A stretch of 64,000 nt of DNA from Mariniflexile litorale (GCF_031128465.2 NZ_CP155618.1:567501-631500), one strand, 5' to 3'; positions 47,389 through 61,921 are shown, counted from the first letter of the stretch. Notes: generated by a model from the sequence alone, not told the origin. Translations and numbers: made by a program.

Positions 47389-48261
47389 TTATTTTTTATC
47401 TTTTTTATACACTCTTACATAATCAATAATAAATGGAGCAGGAAAATTGGTGTTTAAAAAATCGCCGCCATTCATGCCTCCAACAGCAAGATTTAATAAT
47501 AAATAATGTGATTGATGGAATGGATTTATATTTTTATTTGTTCCGTTAAATGTATTACTTAAATCGACTTCATTTAACAACTGATTATCTACATATAATT
47601 TAATGGCCTTTTCATCCCAATCCATTCTCCATATATGGAATTCGTTTGCCCAATTGTTATTATTAAAACTTTCAAGCAAATAGGTTTTACTATCCCAAAC
47701 AGGTTTCCATTTCTTATCTCCTTCCCAAGCTATATTGGCTAATATTTTGCCTTTATAAAACTCCATAATATCAATTTCACCATTTGCAGGCCAATTGTGT
47801 TCCACTCCTAAGGTCCAAAACGCTGGCCACAAACCCATTTCAACGGGTATTTTTGCTTTTATTTCAAACCTACCATATTTCCATTCCTGTTTATCTTTTG
47901 TGATTAAACAACTTGAAGTGAGATATATGGAATCCCGATTTTTACGCCAATCAGCAGTGCTTTTTGATATGAAATCGGGATTGGGTTTTGTTTCTTTTTT
48001 TACCTCAATAATTAAAAACCCATCTTTACAAACGGCATTTTCTTTTTGGTACCATTGTGCTTCTTCATTTCGAACAAATCCTGTTTCATAATTCCAGTTA
48101 TTCTTATTAGGCAATCCATCAACGTTAAATTCATCATTCCAAATTAGTTGATACCCTTTAACCTGAGTGGTATTGCTTTTTGATCCCGAACAACTCTTCA
48201 AGAAAAACAAAACAAAAACACTCACGCTATAAAAAACGCTTTTAATCCAAATTTTACTCAT
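47389..48261 (-). CDS. GH16 endo-beta-1,3-glucanase/galactanase-type lipoprotein
   Basis: A 290-residue lipoprotein (lipobox at about C24, FLKSC). It has a single beta-jelly-roll GH16 domain with the catalytic ExDxxE motif EIDIME at E162, D164 and E167, plus WNDEFNVDG near the start and GLWPAFWTLG before the motif. This layout is GH16_3-like, covering laminarinases and beta-1,3-galactanases. With the AHGGG-type GH43 and two GH2 enzymes, backbone cleavage of a beta-1,3-linked glycan is plausible. Ends 99 bp before the GH105 gene. Confidence 0.88.
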   Translation of the reverse strand: MSKIWIKSVFYSVSVFVLFFLKSCSGSKSNTTQVKGYQLIWNDEFNVDGLPNKNNWNYETGFVRNEEAQWYQKENAVCKDGFLIIEVKKETKPNPDFISKSTADWRKNRDSIYLTSSCLITKDKQEWKYGRFEIKAKIPVEMGLWPAFWTLGVEHNWPANGEIDIMEFYKGKILANIAWEGDKKWKPVWDSKTYLLESFNNNNWANEFHIWRMDWDEKAIKLYVDNQLLNEVDLSNTFNGTNKNINPFHQSHYLLLNLAVGGMNGGDFLNTNFPAPFIIDYVRVYKKDKK

Positions 48262-48308
48262 TATTATTATTTACATCCAATTCAATACACAACCTATTTT
48301 CTAAACTT

Positions 48309-52641
<4,333 letters not shown>

Positions 52642-52663
52642 TCTAAAAATAGATGTTAATATT

Positions 52664-54001
52664 TTAATTCTGGTATTGGTTTAAATTTTTAATTTGTAAA
52701 ACACGAACTTCTGAAGCGTTTTTTGAAGCGACACCTTCTCCATCAATCTGGGTTACTTTTTGAGTAAAAAGATGAAGTTTTTTTCTGCTGTTCCATAAGG
52801 CTGTATCATAATTAGGTTCCCATTCTCCAACACTTGTTTCACTTAAATCTTTTATTTCCCATCTTTGGGTTTTATTTAAAATGGTACTAGCCATAGATAC
52901 TTTATTTTGTCTTTCTAAATCACGAAAAAGAATATGAATGCTAGTGTACTTTTTGGAATCGTCAATCAAAATATCTGGACGGGATATTGGAATTTTTTTG
53001 GTTCCACCACCACCTAGAGTAAAAGCCGTTTTTCTAAAACCAGTATTTATTTTTTTCCAACTGTCATCTTCTAGGTAAACTATTTGATACTGTGGAATTT
53101 TATTTTCATTCCAATAGGTTACTATATATGGATTCCCATATTTATCAACAGTCATTGCTGTTTGATTTATGAGATTCTTCTTTTGTGGAATTCTCCAAGC
53201 ATATTCTGCTGAAGCTTGCGTAATGGGCAAGTTATATTTTTCACCTGAAGATTTTTTCCAAGTTTTTCCACCATCTTCAGATTGTGTATAGCATACATCG
53301 TGGTTGGTTTCCACGTCCCAGGTTTCTCTCCAAACCCACGAAATATGGACCACACCTTTGGCATCTACACAAGCTTGCCAATAAGCACTTCGCTTATTTT
53401 CACCATCTATAAGATTGTTTTGTAGTTGTGTCCATTTTTTATGGTTCAAATCATAAGTATTAATTACCAGGTTACCTCTACCTGATTGCCCTGAACGATA
53501 AAAAAACAGTAAGTTTCCATTTGGTAAATTGTAAAATTCGGGATAAGTTATTTTGTCTTCTTGAATACCTGTCATACTCATTTCTTCTTCTAACTCTAAA
53601 CTATAGGGTTGCTTACTTTTGGTATATTTAAGAGATGTGTTGTGATGGTCCCAACTTACATGTAAAAAACCATCCCCATCCACTGCAATACTAATAGTGT
53701 TATGGGCATCTTTTGTATGGCCTTTATAGGGTGTTTTTAAGAGTTTCCATTTTTGGGAATGCAGTGTCCGTTTTCCTAAAATCAAATAACTTTCTTGATC
53801 GTAATAGGCCACAAATTGATATTTCCCCGATGTAGTTAAAGCATTTTTTCTGAATTTTACAGTATTTACAGAATTACTACTCCAACCTTCTCCTATGTAT
53901 GAATACGATATATTTTTACCACAAGACATGGCACAAACAACACCTGTTATTAGTACAACATATCGTTTAAGTAATAGAACTATTTTATTCTTCCTCAACA
54001 T
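52664..54001 (-). CDS. BNR_4 beta-propeller lipoprotein (GH145 / PL24-PL25-PL42-like)
   Basis: A 445-residue lipoprotein (lipobox at about C27, CAMSC) made of one seven-bladed-type propeller with no appended modules. The signature TKDAHNTISIAVDGDGFLHVSWDHH lies near residue 95, split here as DAHNTISI and HVSWDHH; the DAH histidine is the candidate catalytic residue. The family covers ulvan lyases (PL24/PL25), rhamnosyl-glucuronate lyases (PL42) and the GH145 rhamnosidase of arabinogalactan loci. Adjacent GH88 favours a lyase. It is the first enzyme gene after the SusCD block and a hairpin. Shares the HN-x-DG-x-V-S pattern with the larger BNR_4 protein at 22792. Confidence 0.8.
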   Translation of the reverse strand: MLRKNKIVLLLKRYVVLITGVVCAMSCGKNISYSYIGEGWSSNSVNTVKFRKNALTTSGKYQFVAYYDQESYLILGKRTLHSQKWKLLKTPYKGHTKDAHNTISIAVDGDGFLHVSWDHHNTSLKYTKSKQPYSLELEEEMSMTGIQEDKITYPEFYNLPNGNLLFFYRSGQSGRGNLVINTYDLNHKKWTQLQNNLIDGENKRSAYWQACVDAKGVVHISWVWRETWDVETNHDVCYTQSEDGGKTWKKSSGEKYNLPITQASAEYAWRIPQKKNLINQTAMTVDKYGNPYIVTYWNENKIPQYQIVYLEDDSWKKINTGFRKTAFTLGGGGTKKIPISRPDILIDDSKKYTSIHILFRDLERQNKVSMASTILNKTQRWEIKDLSETSVGEWEPNYDTALWNSRKKLHLFTQKVTQIDGEGVASKNASEVRVLQIKNLNQYQN

Positions 54002-54071
54002 TACTGCTTTCCAATGTTTTAATTGGTTACCAATTATTTTTGTTATTAAAGTTCTATCTACTCTTTAAATT

Positions 54072-54110
54072 TTATTAAAAGCACAGCATAAAATGCTGTG
54101 CTTTTAATAA
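54072..54110 (-). terminator. 18-bp perfect hairpin between the SusCD block and the enzyme genes
   Basis: TTATTAAAAGCACAGCAT (54072-54089) pairs with ATGCTGTGCTTTTAATAA (54093-54110) around a three-base loop. It lies 22 bp past the stop of the last surface lipoprotein and about 70 bp before the BNR_4 start. It lacks a clean T-run beyond the arm, so it may be a partial terminator or an mRNA-stabilising processing point that keeps susCD transcript levels above enzyme levels. Confidence 0.65.
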
Positions 54111-54132
54111 ATAAATGACCACTATTTTTATT

Positions 54133-55374
54133 TTATAATTTCTCCAAAGAGAAGGATTCTATCACACAAAACCTACTTTGACCTTGTGTTGTGGAGATCC
54201 CAAAAGAAATTGTTTTAGTTTCTGTAAGTGTAAACATAATTTCAAACATATCCGGAGTCATTGTTTTCTCAAACCTTACAAACCCAAGGGTTGTTGGGTC
54301 TGTCTCTAACACCCCAGCATTTGAATCTGGAAGATCAGTCCCTTCTGCTACTGCTAGATAGACAAAATCTTCAGGAATGGTGTACCCACTATCGATACCT
54401 CCATTTTTAGCTCTTGGGCTACATTTAAATTTGTAGTTACCTGCTTCCAATGTAAGTGTTTGATATACTTTCCCATTCGTAATACTTGGAGACCCCCAAC
54501 CACTTTCTATGTTGAAAACACCCGTACTATTTGAGTCCCAGCCACCATAACCACCATGATTTTTAGCCGCATCATTAGTTGTCCAATCTGTTAAATTACC
54601 CCATCTTCCCGATTTATCCGAGCTAACAAAAGGTATCTCCCTATTCAACACATATACAAGCTCTACATCATCAACCGTTACATACTCTACATAAAAAGTA
54701 TCTATAGCTGTTTCATTGGGCAAAAATGTTGTACGATATTTAAATGAAGACGCTTTTTTGTAGTATGGTAGTGCACTTGGATCTGCTAAAGGAATCGTTG
54801 TAACATGTTCCTCATCATTAACATCTGTATACACATATTGAGTCCCCACTACACCCGTTGACAAATCGATATTACCATACTCTACCTTCAAGGTTGAATT
54901 TGCATCTCCTTTGTATACACTACTAGATAAATAAGGTCTATTATATAAAGACGCTTGATAATTATCGCCAAAAACAGATCCTATACTCGAGACTGCTATT
55001 GATATATTACCTAAAGCATCATAAGTACGAACCTCGAAACTATAAATATTTTCAGCTAAATTTTCAATAAAAACATCTAACGTGTCTACACCTTGTGTTC
55101 TTACTACTGGCACGACTATAGAATCTGAGCCGCTATTCCAAAATATTCTACATTCTGTTATTTTTGGATCGGAAATAAAAAGCCCTTTAACATTTACTCT
55201 ATTTCTACCTGAAAAAATATGCAAGGAGTCTATTTTTCCTGTATAAGATATTTCTCCATCTTTAAGAAACTCTTTATAGCCTTCGTCCATAGTAGAACAG
55301 GCACCAAAGCTTGTTGCTAGTGCTACTACTACAATAAATTGCAAATAATATTTTTTTAATATATATTTCATCAT
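54133..55374 (-). CDS. Surface glycan-binding lipoprotein candidate (DUF4998/DUF5013-like)
   Basis: About 413 residues from the ATG at 55374, chosen because longer in-frame starts overlap the upstream gene and spoil the signal; lipobox FGAC. The N-terminal half (MDEGYKEFLKDGEISYTGKI, then short Ig-like strands) is DUF4998-like; the C-terminal half (SDKSGRWGNLTDWTTNDA, and a jelly-roll-like end with TLTETKTISFGIS) is DUF5013-like. Such proteins in third or fourth position after SusD are commonly surface glycan-binding proteins. No catalytic motif. Last gene before the hairpin. Confidence 0.75.
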   Translation of the reverse strand: MMKYILKKYYLQFIVVVALATSFGACSTMDEGYKEFLKDGEISYTGKIDSLHIFSGRNRVNVKGLFISDPKITECRIFWNSGSDSIVVPVVRTQGVDTLDVFIENLAENIYSFEVRTYDALGNISIAVSSIGSVFGDNYQASLYNRPYLSSSVYKGDANSTLKVEYGNIDLSTGVVGTQYVYTDVNDEEHVTTIPLADPSALPYYKKASSFKYRTTFLPNETAIDTFYVEYVTVDDVELVYVLNREIPFVSSDKSGRWGNLTDWTTNDAAKNHGGYGGWDSNSTGVFNIESGWGSPSITNGKVYQTLTLEAGNYKFKCSPRAKNGGIDSGYTIPEDFVYLAVAEGTDLPDSNAGVLETDPTTLGFVRFEKTMTPDMFEIMFTLTETKTISFGISTTQGQSRFCVIESFSLEKL

Positions 55375-55399
55375 ACTGTTTTTTAATGTTAACATAAAA

Positions 55400-56599
55400 C
55401 TAATTTGTGTTACCGTAAACTTGAATTTCACCTATGGACATAGATCCTGTTGCTCCCCAGTTTTTAAGAGACTTAATTCTTAAATAACGAACTTTTGGCG
55501 CTGTAGGTTCAAATTCCCAGCTAAAGCCTGCATTAGCTGTTTGATAATCCTCATCTGTTTGTTGTCCAAAAGGCAAGCCAGATGGCTTAACAGCATTGTA
55601 TGCCCCCAGTTTAATCCATGTTTGATCAAGAGAACCATCTGGGTTTGGTGTTTCTGATCCCCAAACTTCAAATTCCTTTAAGTTTCCTTTATAGTAATAA
55701 CTTCTACCATTAAAATACTCAGGATAATCCCAAATAACAATCCGACTCATTTTAGCCAGTACCCCCGTATCTATAGTTACCGTGTGTGGCCCTGCTACAC
55801 TTCCATCTGTTAAAAAAACTTTTGGCCAATTCATGATCTCACCATCCCACATACCTGTTTCAATCGCTGTTGAATGCGTTTTGGTATCACCAGGTAAACG
55901 ATAGGGTTTATAACCTGATTTTGGTAAAGGTGTTTCTAATAGAGGTGTTATGGTTGTATATAAAGTATCTGTAGTATTTAACCATCTATCTCTAACTGTA
56001 AAGGCAAAATCATGCGGTTCAATAGTAAATGGTCTTATCGTTTTTTTAATTATATCTGTTGAAGTATATATACTTTTATCATTAATAACCCAATCCCCTT
56101 GATCGTTTTTTTCCATAAGTAATATTGAAAGATCGTAACGCAAGTTGTTAGTAGCTTTTATAGAAACTCCTCCAAATGTCGTTTCAATCAACAAACTTCT
56201 AAAAACATCCCATGCAGGAGATTCTTTAGGATTTACTGTAACTATTGTAGGCTCTGAAATGGCTTCACTTCTATTTACAGCATACAATTTAACGGTTTGC
56301 TCTTCTTCATTAAGAAACCCTTCTACTAAAAGTGAATTGTTATAGTAAGACGATTTAACTTCCATTTTACGACCAGTTGCAAGTGTATATTCTGCTTTTA
56401 CATATAGTAAATCTTGATCCTTTGGTAACGTGTAGGTTAGTTTAGACTTCCCTGGAAGATTTTCCACCATTACATTTTCTACAGGGTCTGGAGCAATCTT
56501 ATTATTTTCTATAGGTTCTAACTTGTTTTCGTCGCAACTAATAATTAATGAAGCAATTATGATTACGAAAACGCTTGTTTTTAACATTTTATATTTCAT
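55400..56599 (-). CDS. Surface lipoprotein candidate with DUF4959, DUF5126 and F5/8-type C-terminal domain
   Basis: A 399-residue lipoprotein (lipobox at about C22, LIISC). The opening DPVENVMVENLPGKSKLTY is typical of DUF4959, followed by an Ig-like domain (about 130-220) and a discoidin/F5-8C-like domain (about 225-399) with MSRIVIWDYPEYFNGRSYYY and a final RYLRIKSLKNWG and IGEIQVYG. F5/8C domains bind carbohydrate. Gene order SusC-SusD-this-next is a common surface module of Bacteroidota PULs. Role as glycan-capture protein is inferred. Confidence 0.78.
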   Translation of the reverse strand: MKYKMLKTSVFVIIIASLIISCDENKLEPIENNKIAPDPVENVMVENLPGKSKLTYTLPKDQDLLYVKAEYTLATGRKMEVKSSYYNNSLLVEGFLNEEEQTVKLYAVNRSEAISEPTIVTVNPKESPAWDVFRSLLIETTFGGVSIKATNNLRYDLSILLMEKNDQGDWVINDKSIYTSTDIIKKTIRPFTIEPHDFAFTVRDRWLNTTDTLYTTITPLLETPLPKSGYKPYRLPGDTKTHSTAIETGMWDGEIMNWPKVFLTDGSVAGPHTVTIDTGVLAKMSRIVIWDYPEYFNGRSYYYKGNLKEFEVWGSETPNPDGSLDQTWIKLGAYNAVKPSGLPFGQQTDEDYQTANAGFSWEFEPTAPKVRYLRIKSLKNWGATGSMSIGEIQVYGNTN

Positions 56600-56621
56600 G
56601 TCTTTTTTTTTAGTTGTTAAA

Positions 56622-58592
56622 TTACCATCCTAAATTTTGTACCAAATTAGGGTTTTGAATCATGGCACTCTCTGGTATTGGCCAAAAATAATCTCTTGGA
56701 GACACAAATATTTGTTGATATACTGATCTTGTTTGATAGTACCCCAAATCATCGGTTCCTTTTATATTCCAACCTGTTATAGGTGCGTTTAAAACAGAGG
56801 CTGCTGTTTTCCATCTTTTTAAATCCCAAAAACGTTGGCCTTCGAAAGCAAGTTCTATCAATCGCTCTTGCTGAATTATGTCTCGCAATCCAGTTTTAGA
56901 ATTTGGTTTTGTTGCATTTAAAGAGAAATTAGCCCACGAGTCTTCCACTCCTTGTAATCCAGCTCTCTCTCTAATCATATCTATATAATTATACACTTCT
57001 GGTGATGGCCCTTCTGCCTCGTTTAAAGCTTCTGCATACATTAAATATAAATCTGCTAAACGAATTTCTGGCCATGCATAATCTTTATATGTGGCACCTC
57101 CTTCTGTATTTGTTACTTGATTCCAATCTACTAATTTTTTTATAAAATAACCTGTTTCATTTGTATGAAAGGCGTGCGATGCTCCTGCATAATCTCCAAA
57201 TTTACCTTGAACATACCATACGTTTCCTTCATCGGATTTTGAAGGGCTATCGTATTTATACCAAATACCACCATCAAAACTTAAATCGGCATAAAAACGT
57301 GGTTCTCTATCAAAATTTAATCTGGCTGTTTTAAAACCTTCTTTGATATTAAAACGCTCTGCATTGGTTGCCGTACGCAACTCTTTTTCATTTGAAAAGT
57401 CTAATGTCTTGTCCTCATTAATGGGCACACCATTTTTAGAGTAAAACATTCGAGCTATTTTAAGTGGTGGTGAAAGAATTTTTCTAGCATCGTTATGATT
57501 GTGATTTGTAGCTAATGGAGGCATCGCTAATCGTTGTATTTCAGATGCTTTACTATTCGGATTTGCCCAAACAATCTCGGAATTCCATCTCTCACATACT
57601 GCTTGACGAATGCTCATTTGTGTCATTGTAGTAGGTGAAAGTGAAAAAGATGATGTTGGAAACACATATAAACTTTTACCATTTACTTCAGCCGACTGAA
57701 TGGCTTCAAGGGATGCATCTGCTGCTAGCTTCCATTTGTTTTCGTCATAATTAGAGTTAAACAATAATGTACCATCATTATTTTTTAAAGTAGCAAAATC
57801 TGCATTTCCATTAAATAATGGACTAGCCGCAATTAATAGTGTTTTTGCTTTTATACTTAATGCAATTGTTTTAGAAATTCTTCCTGCTTCTGTGGTTCTT
57901 ACTAGTTGATCTTCTTCAGGCAACTTTTCTACGGCTTTGTCTAATAAATCGACTATATATGTAACACAATCATCTACAGGTTGTCTTCTAACATTAATTT
58001 CATCTTCTGGTGCATCAATAGCACTGTTTTCTACTATGATAGGAATAGGCCCATACATTCTTAATAAATAATAATGGTAATAGGCTTTTAAAAACTCGAC
58101 TTCTCCAATCCAACGTTTTCTTTCTGAAGATTCAATATCTGGAACTTTACTAAGATCGTTAAGGTTTTCTAAAAAGATATTACAATGGCGTATCCCTACA
58201 AATAATCGGTATAAACTTCCTGGACCTCCTCCTGCGGAGCTTCCATCCCACACATTTAAATAAGGATTAGAAATTCTTTGATTCCCTCTTGCTATTTCAA
58301 AAGCATCACTAATTATAGACGTTTGGTAAGGAATCCACATTTCATCTCCAGAAAGCATCGCTATATTATAGTTAATGTCTCCATTTTTTGGTAAATATGA
58401 GTAGCAGGTAAATAAATATTTCTCTGCTTCATTCCTCAGTTTAAAGGCATTTTCTATAGTTGGTAAACTATCTGGAACCACATCAATGAATTCTTCAGAG
58501 CATGACTGCATTAACAACAGCCCTATAAAGAACAAAAATGCCGTATTAATAGATTTTTTTAATCTACCCATCTTTTTATTTTTATGTTTCAT
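56622..58592 (-). CDS. SusD-like lipoprotein of PUL 2
   Basis: A 656-residue SusD/RagB family lipoprotein (lipobox LLLMQSC). An in-frame ATG at 58571 is an alternative start seven codons later. TPR-like helices carry KRWIGEVEFLKAYYHYYLLRMYGPIPII, YAWPEIRLADLYLMYAEALNEA, YIDMIRERAGL and QERLIELAFEGQRFWDLKRW, all hallmark SusD blocks, and the C-terminus ends PNLVQNLGW. Longer than starch SusD, as usual for complex-glycan loci. 38 bp after the SusC stop. Binds the unknown PUL 2 glycan. Confidence 0.94.
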   Translation of the reverse strand: MKHKNKKMGRLKKSINTAFLFFIGLLLMQSCSEEFIDVVPDSLPTIENAFKLRNEAEKYLFTCYSYLPKNGDINYNIAMLSGDEMWIPYQTSIISDAFEIARGNQRISNPYLNVWDGSSAGGGPGSLYRLFVGIRHCNIFLENLNDLSKVPDIESSERKRWIGEVEFLKAYYHYYLLRMYGPIPIIVENSAIDAPEDEINVRRQPVDDCVTYIVDLLDKAVEKLPEEDQLVRTTEAGRISKTIALSIKAKTLLIAASPLFNGNADFATLKNNDGTLLFNSNYDENKWKLAADASLEAIQSAEVNGKSLYVFPTSSFSLSPTTMTQMSIRQAVCERWNSEIVWANPNSKASEIQRLAMPPLATNHNHNDARKILSPPLKIARMFYSKNGVPINEDKTLDFSNEKELRTATNAERFNIKEGFKTARLNFDREPRFYADLSFDGGIWYKYDSPSKSDEGNVWYVQGKFGDYAGASHAFHTNETGYFIKKLVDWNQVTNTEGGATYKDYAWPEIRLADLYLMYAEALNEAEGPSPEVYNYIDMIRERAGLQGVEDSWANFSLNATKPNSKTGLRDIIQQERLIELAFEGQRFWDLKRWKTAASVLNAPITGWNIKGTDDLGYYQTRSVYQQIFVSPRDYFWPIPESAMIQNPNLVQNLGW

Positions 58593-58630
58593 AATTATTA
58601 GTTTTTATTAAGCTTAATGAATGTTTTATA

Positions 58631-61600
58631 TTATAAATTAAGCAATATTCCAAAATTATATGTTGATTGTATTGGATAACCTAAACCATTTCCGCCCATT
58701 TCTGGATCCCATAATTTAAATTTACTAAATACTACTGGATTTGTGGTATTTGCATAAAACCTTAAGCCTGCTATCTTCATTTTTTCTAAAAAGCTTTCTG
58801 GCATATTGTATCCAAATTCAACACTTTTAAGTCTTAAAAAAGCACCATTTTTCATCCACCATGTAGATGTTTTGGTATTATTCTCAACAAGAGTACTACT
58901 TAACCTAGGCCAAAAAGCATAAGCATCTCTATTATCTTCAGACCAGTGATCGTCAGCAATAATTTTTAAAAGCCCATTTTGATCACCTCCTCTAATTACA
59001 AAAGGAGATATACTCGTTTGATTTCTATTAACATCATCGTTTGAATTAATAAAGAAAGAAGAACGCGCCGATCCTTGAAAGAATATACTAAAGTCAAAAT
59101 TTCTATGACCCACAGTTCCTCCAAAACCATATACAATTTCAGGTGAAGTTGGATAACCTATTGGAGCCTGGTCTAAAGCTGTAATAACGCCATCGCCATT
59201 TAAATCTTTATATTTAATATCACCTCCACCATACTCTCCAAACTGCTTTGGTGAATTGGCAGCTTCTAAATCGTCTACAAATAAACGTTCTGCAACATAA
59301 CCAAACGTTTGATTTATAGTTTGACCTTTTCTATATAGATAACTCAACTCTTCCGGATAGTAATTTTCATCATATTGCAAAACTTTGCTAGTCGCATACG
59401 TAAAATTACCCCTTAAATTGGTCCACCAATTATTTCCAAAATTATTATTATAAGTAATGGATGCATCTAGACCTGAACTTTCTGCTTCTCCAAAATTTGT
59501 TTGAGGAATTACTGAAAGTCCCAAAGTAGACCCTATATTAGAACGTTGTTGAAGAATCTCACTTCTATTTTGCTTAAACACATCTGCAACTAATGTAAAG
59601 GCATTGCCTATCTTTAAGTCAAAACCTAAATTTATTTGCGTTGATTTTTCCCAGCTTATTTTTTCATTAGCATATCTGGATATTGAAACACCATTACGGT
59701 AATAATCATTTTGTTCTCCAAAACTAGCACCATAAGAGGCACTATTTAAACTTACTTCAGATAAGTAAAAAAATCGATCTTGGGCTCTACCTATTTGATC
59801 ATTCCCTATCAAACCATAACTAGCTCTAAATTTCATTTCTTTAATGACATCTTTTAATGGCTCAAAAAACTTCTCATTAGAAACAATGTACCCAGCTGCA
59901 ACAGAAGGGAAGAAACCAAATCGATTATTTGGAGCAAATCGTTCAGAACCATTATACCCAAAATTCATTTCTAATAAATATCTTTTATCATATCCATAAG
60001 TAAATCTACCAGAAACCCCCATATTCCTACTTGGTAACGATAGTTGTAACTGTCCAGCATTACCTGTTTCGAAACTAGATAAAAGACCGATCAACAACCC
60101 AGAAACTTCATGCTTTTCAGAAAATGTTCTATTATAATTGAAGGCCGTTTCCATATACATTCTAGAGTCAAGAGATTTATCTCCCTCTGCATAATTTAAA
60201 TATTCTGTTCCTGTTGCTCCAATAGAACCTTCTCTCCCACTATTTATTAGCGTTAAATTAATTTTCTGAGTATCAGGGTTAATGTTACCTGAATAATAAA
60301 ACGGATTGTATTCTCTTGATAATCTGAAAAAGGAATACCTTCTTACATATGCCATGGCACGAGCTGTTAAGCCAGGAGTGATAGAGCTTAAGTCTTGTTT
60401 AAGTTCTAATTGTGTTTGAATAGTAGAAGCCTTACTAACATCATATCCTTTTACCATTTCTGCGTAAGGATTTGTAAGCAAGGTTGTACTTCCATTTCCT
60501 GTTATTGCCCCTCCAAAAAGTGGGTGTTCAATATATGGAAGTAATTCTGATGGATAAACGGCTGGAAAAGCTACTGGATTAGACCAAACGGCTTTATTAA
60601 AAATATTTGTTCCTCCATTAACATAATCACCTTTTAAATTGTAACCCCCTCGAGGTCCAGTGTAATCATCAAATTGCCCGTATAACCTAACAGCTAAATC
60701 GGTAGTAGAAGTCAGTTTTATATCGACGTTACTTCTAAATGAATAGTTTCTTAATTTTATATTACTATTAAAATCGTTTAGCTTGTCTACTTTTAAAACA
60801 CCATTGTCTACATTATAAGTACTAGCTACATAAAAACGGGCTTTTTCGCCACCCCCTCTAAGACTTAAATTATGAGAGCTGTTAACAGTAACATCTTGTA
60901 TTAGCGCATCAATCCAATTATTATTAGGATACAATATTGGGTCATACCCCGCGGCCGTTCTATCAATTTTTGTTTGTGAGTATGGTAATACTGCAATTGG
61001 GTCACGAGTTAAAGCAGCTTCGTTTGCCAAGTTCATATAGGTAACATTATCTGCAAACTGAAAATTTCTTGTATTGGTAGATACCTTCTGTTCTAATCTA
61101 TATCTAAATGTAAGTTTTCCTTCTACACCCGTTTTTGTAGTAATTAAAACCACACCATTTGCACCTCTAGCCCCATATATAGAAGCTGCAGAAGCATCTT
61201 TAAGTACTGAAAAAGCTTCAATATCATCTGGTTGCAAGCGTGCCATATCTGTGGTAGTCGATTCTATACCATCTATTAAAATTAATGGATTTACTTTACC
61301 AGAACCAAATGATCCCAAACCTCTAATAAAGAAATCGGAATTATCAGCACCTGGCTCTCCAGATCGTTGGTAGGCTATCATTCCAGAAATTCTACCAGCC
61401 ATCATGGTTGTTAAATTACTAGATGGCCCTTTAATTTCTTTAGGATTTATAGTTGTAATAGCACTCACAAGACTTGTCTTTTTTTGCGTACCAAAACCTA
61501 CAATCACCACTTCATCCATCGCTTCAATATCTGGCACTAGCTTAATATTAAAGTTTGTTTTTTGTCCGATAGTTATATTCTGTGTACTATACCCCATAAA

Positions 61601-61921
61601 GGATATTACTAGTATTTTACCATTACTTGGAACGGTTAATTCAAAGTTTCCATCAAAATCAGTAGCAGCACCTCTTTGTGTGTCTTTAACTGAAATACTG
61701 ACACCAGGCAATGGAATTCCGTTCTCATCAACTATAATCCCTTTTATTCTTTTTTCTTGAAGTATGTTTTTTACCTCAAAATGTCCTTTATCTATAATAC
61801 TATTTGCTTTTGCTTGATACTGACCTGCAAAAACACTTAAAAAAAGTATTATTAGTTTAACCTTTCGGTCTAAATGAAAATTAGAGAAGTATATCCCCTT
61901 TATCTTATTTAATTTTCTCAT
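58631..61921 (-). CDS. SusC-like TonB-dependent transporter of PUL 2
   Basis: A 1096-residue outer-membrane transporter. The N-terminal signal region is long (hydrophobic core around VKLIILFLSVFAG). A carboxypeptidase-regulatory-like domain follows at about 58-135 (IKGIIVDENGIPLPGVSISV), then a plug with DDIEAFSVLKDASAASIYG and GARGANGVV, and the barrel ending FGILLNL. First gene of the long operon; the 428-bp divergent gap to the HTCS carries operator copy C 181 bp upstream of the ATG. Specificity follows that of the enzymes downstream. Confidence 0.95.
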   Translation of the reverse strand: MRKLNKIKGIYFSNFHLDRKVKLIILFLSVFAGQYQAKANSIIDKGHFEVKNILQEKRIKGIIVDENGIPLPGVSISVKDTQRGAATDFDGNFELTVPSNGKILVISFMGYSTQNITIGQKTNFNIKLVPDIEAMDEVVIVGFGTQKKTSLVSAITTINPKEIKGPSSNLTTMMAGRISGMIAYQRSGEPGADNSDFFIRGLGSFGSGKVNPLILIDGIESTTTDMARLQPDDIEAFSVLKDASAASIYGARGANGVVLITTKTGVEGKLTFRYRLEQKVSTNTRNFQFADNVTYMNLANEAALTRDPIAVLPYSQTKIDRTAAGYDPILYPNNNWIDALIQDVTVNSSHNLSLRGGGEKARFYVASTYNVDNGVLKVDKLNDFNSNIKLRNYSFRSNVDIKLTSTTDLAVRLYGQFDDYTGPRGGYNLKGDYVNGGTNIFNKAVWSNPVAFPAVYPSELLPYIEHPLFGGAITGNGSTTLLTNPYAEMVKGYDVSKASTIQTQLELKQDLSSITPGLTARAMAYVRRYSFFRLSREYNPFYYSGNINPDTQKINLTLINSGREGSIGATGTEYLNYAEGDKSLDSRMYMETAFNYNRTFSEKHEVSGLLIGLLSSFETGNAGQLQLSLPSRNMGVSGRFTYGYDKRYLLEMNFGYNGSERFAPNNRFGFFPSVAAGYIVSNEKFFEPLKDVIKEMKFRASYGLIGNDQIGRAQDRFFYLSEVSLNSASYGASFGEQNDYYRNGVSISRYANEKISWEKSTQINLGFDLKIGNAFTLVADVFKQNRSEILQQRSNIGSTLGLSVIPQTNFGEAESSGLDASITYNNNFGNNWWTNLRGNFTYATSKVLQYDENYYPEELSYLYRKGQTINQTFGYVAERLFVDDLEAANSPKQFGEYGGGDIKYKDLNGDGVITALDQAPIGYPTSPEIVYGFGGTVGHRNFDFSIFFQGSARSSFFINSNDDVNRNQTSISPFVIRGGDQNGLLKIIADDHWSEDNRDAYAFWPRLSSTLVENNTKTSTWWMKNGAFLRLKSVEFGYNMPESFLEKMKIAGLRFYANTTNPVVFSKFKLWDPEMGGNGLGYPIQSTYNFGILLNL

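Noticed and set aside
61404-61760. A 118-codon open frame on plus, opposite the SusC-2 N-terminus
   Set aside because: Antisense shadow of the carboxypeptidase-regulatory-like and plug domains; no start context or homology.
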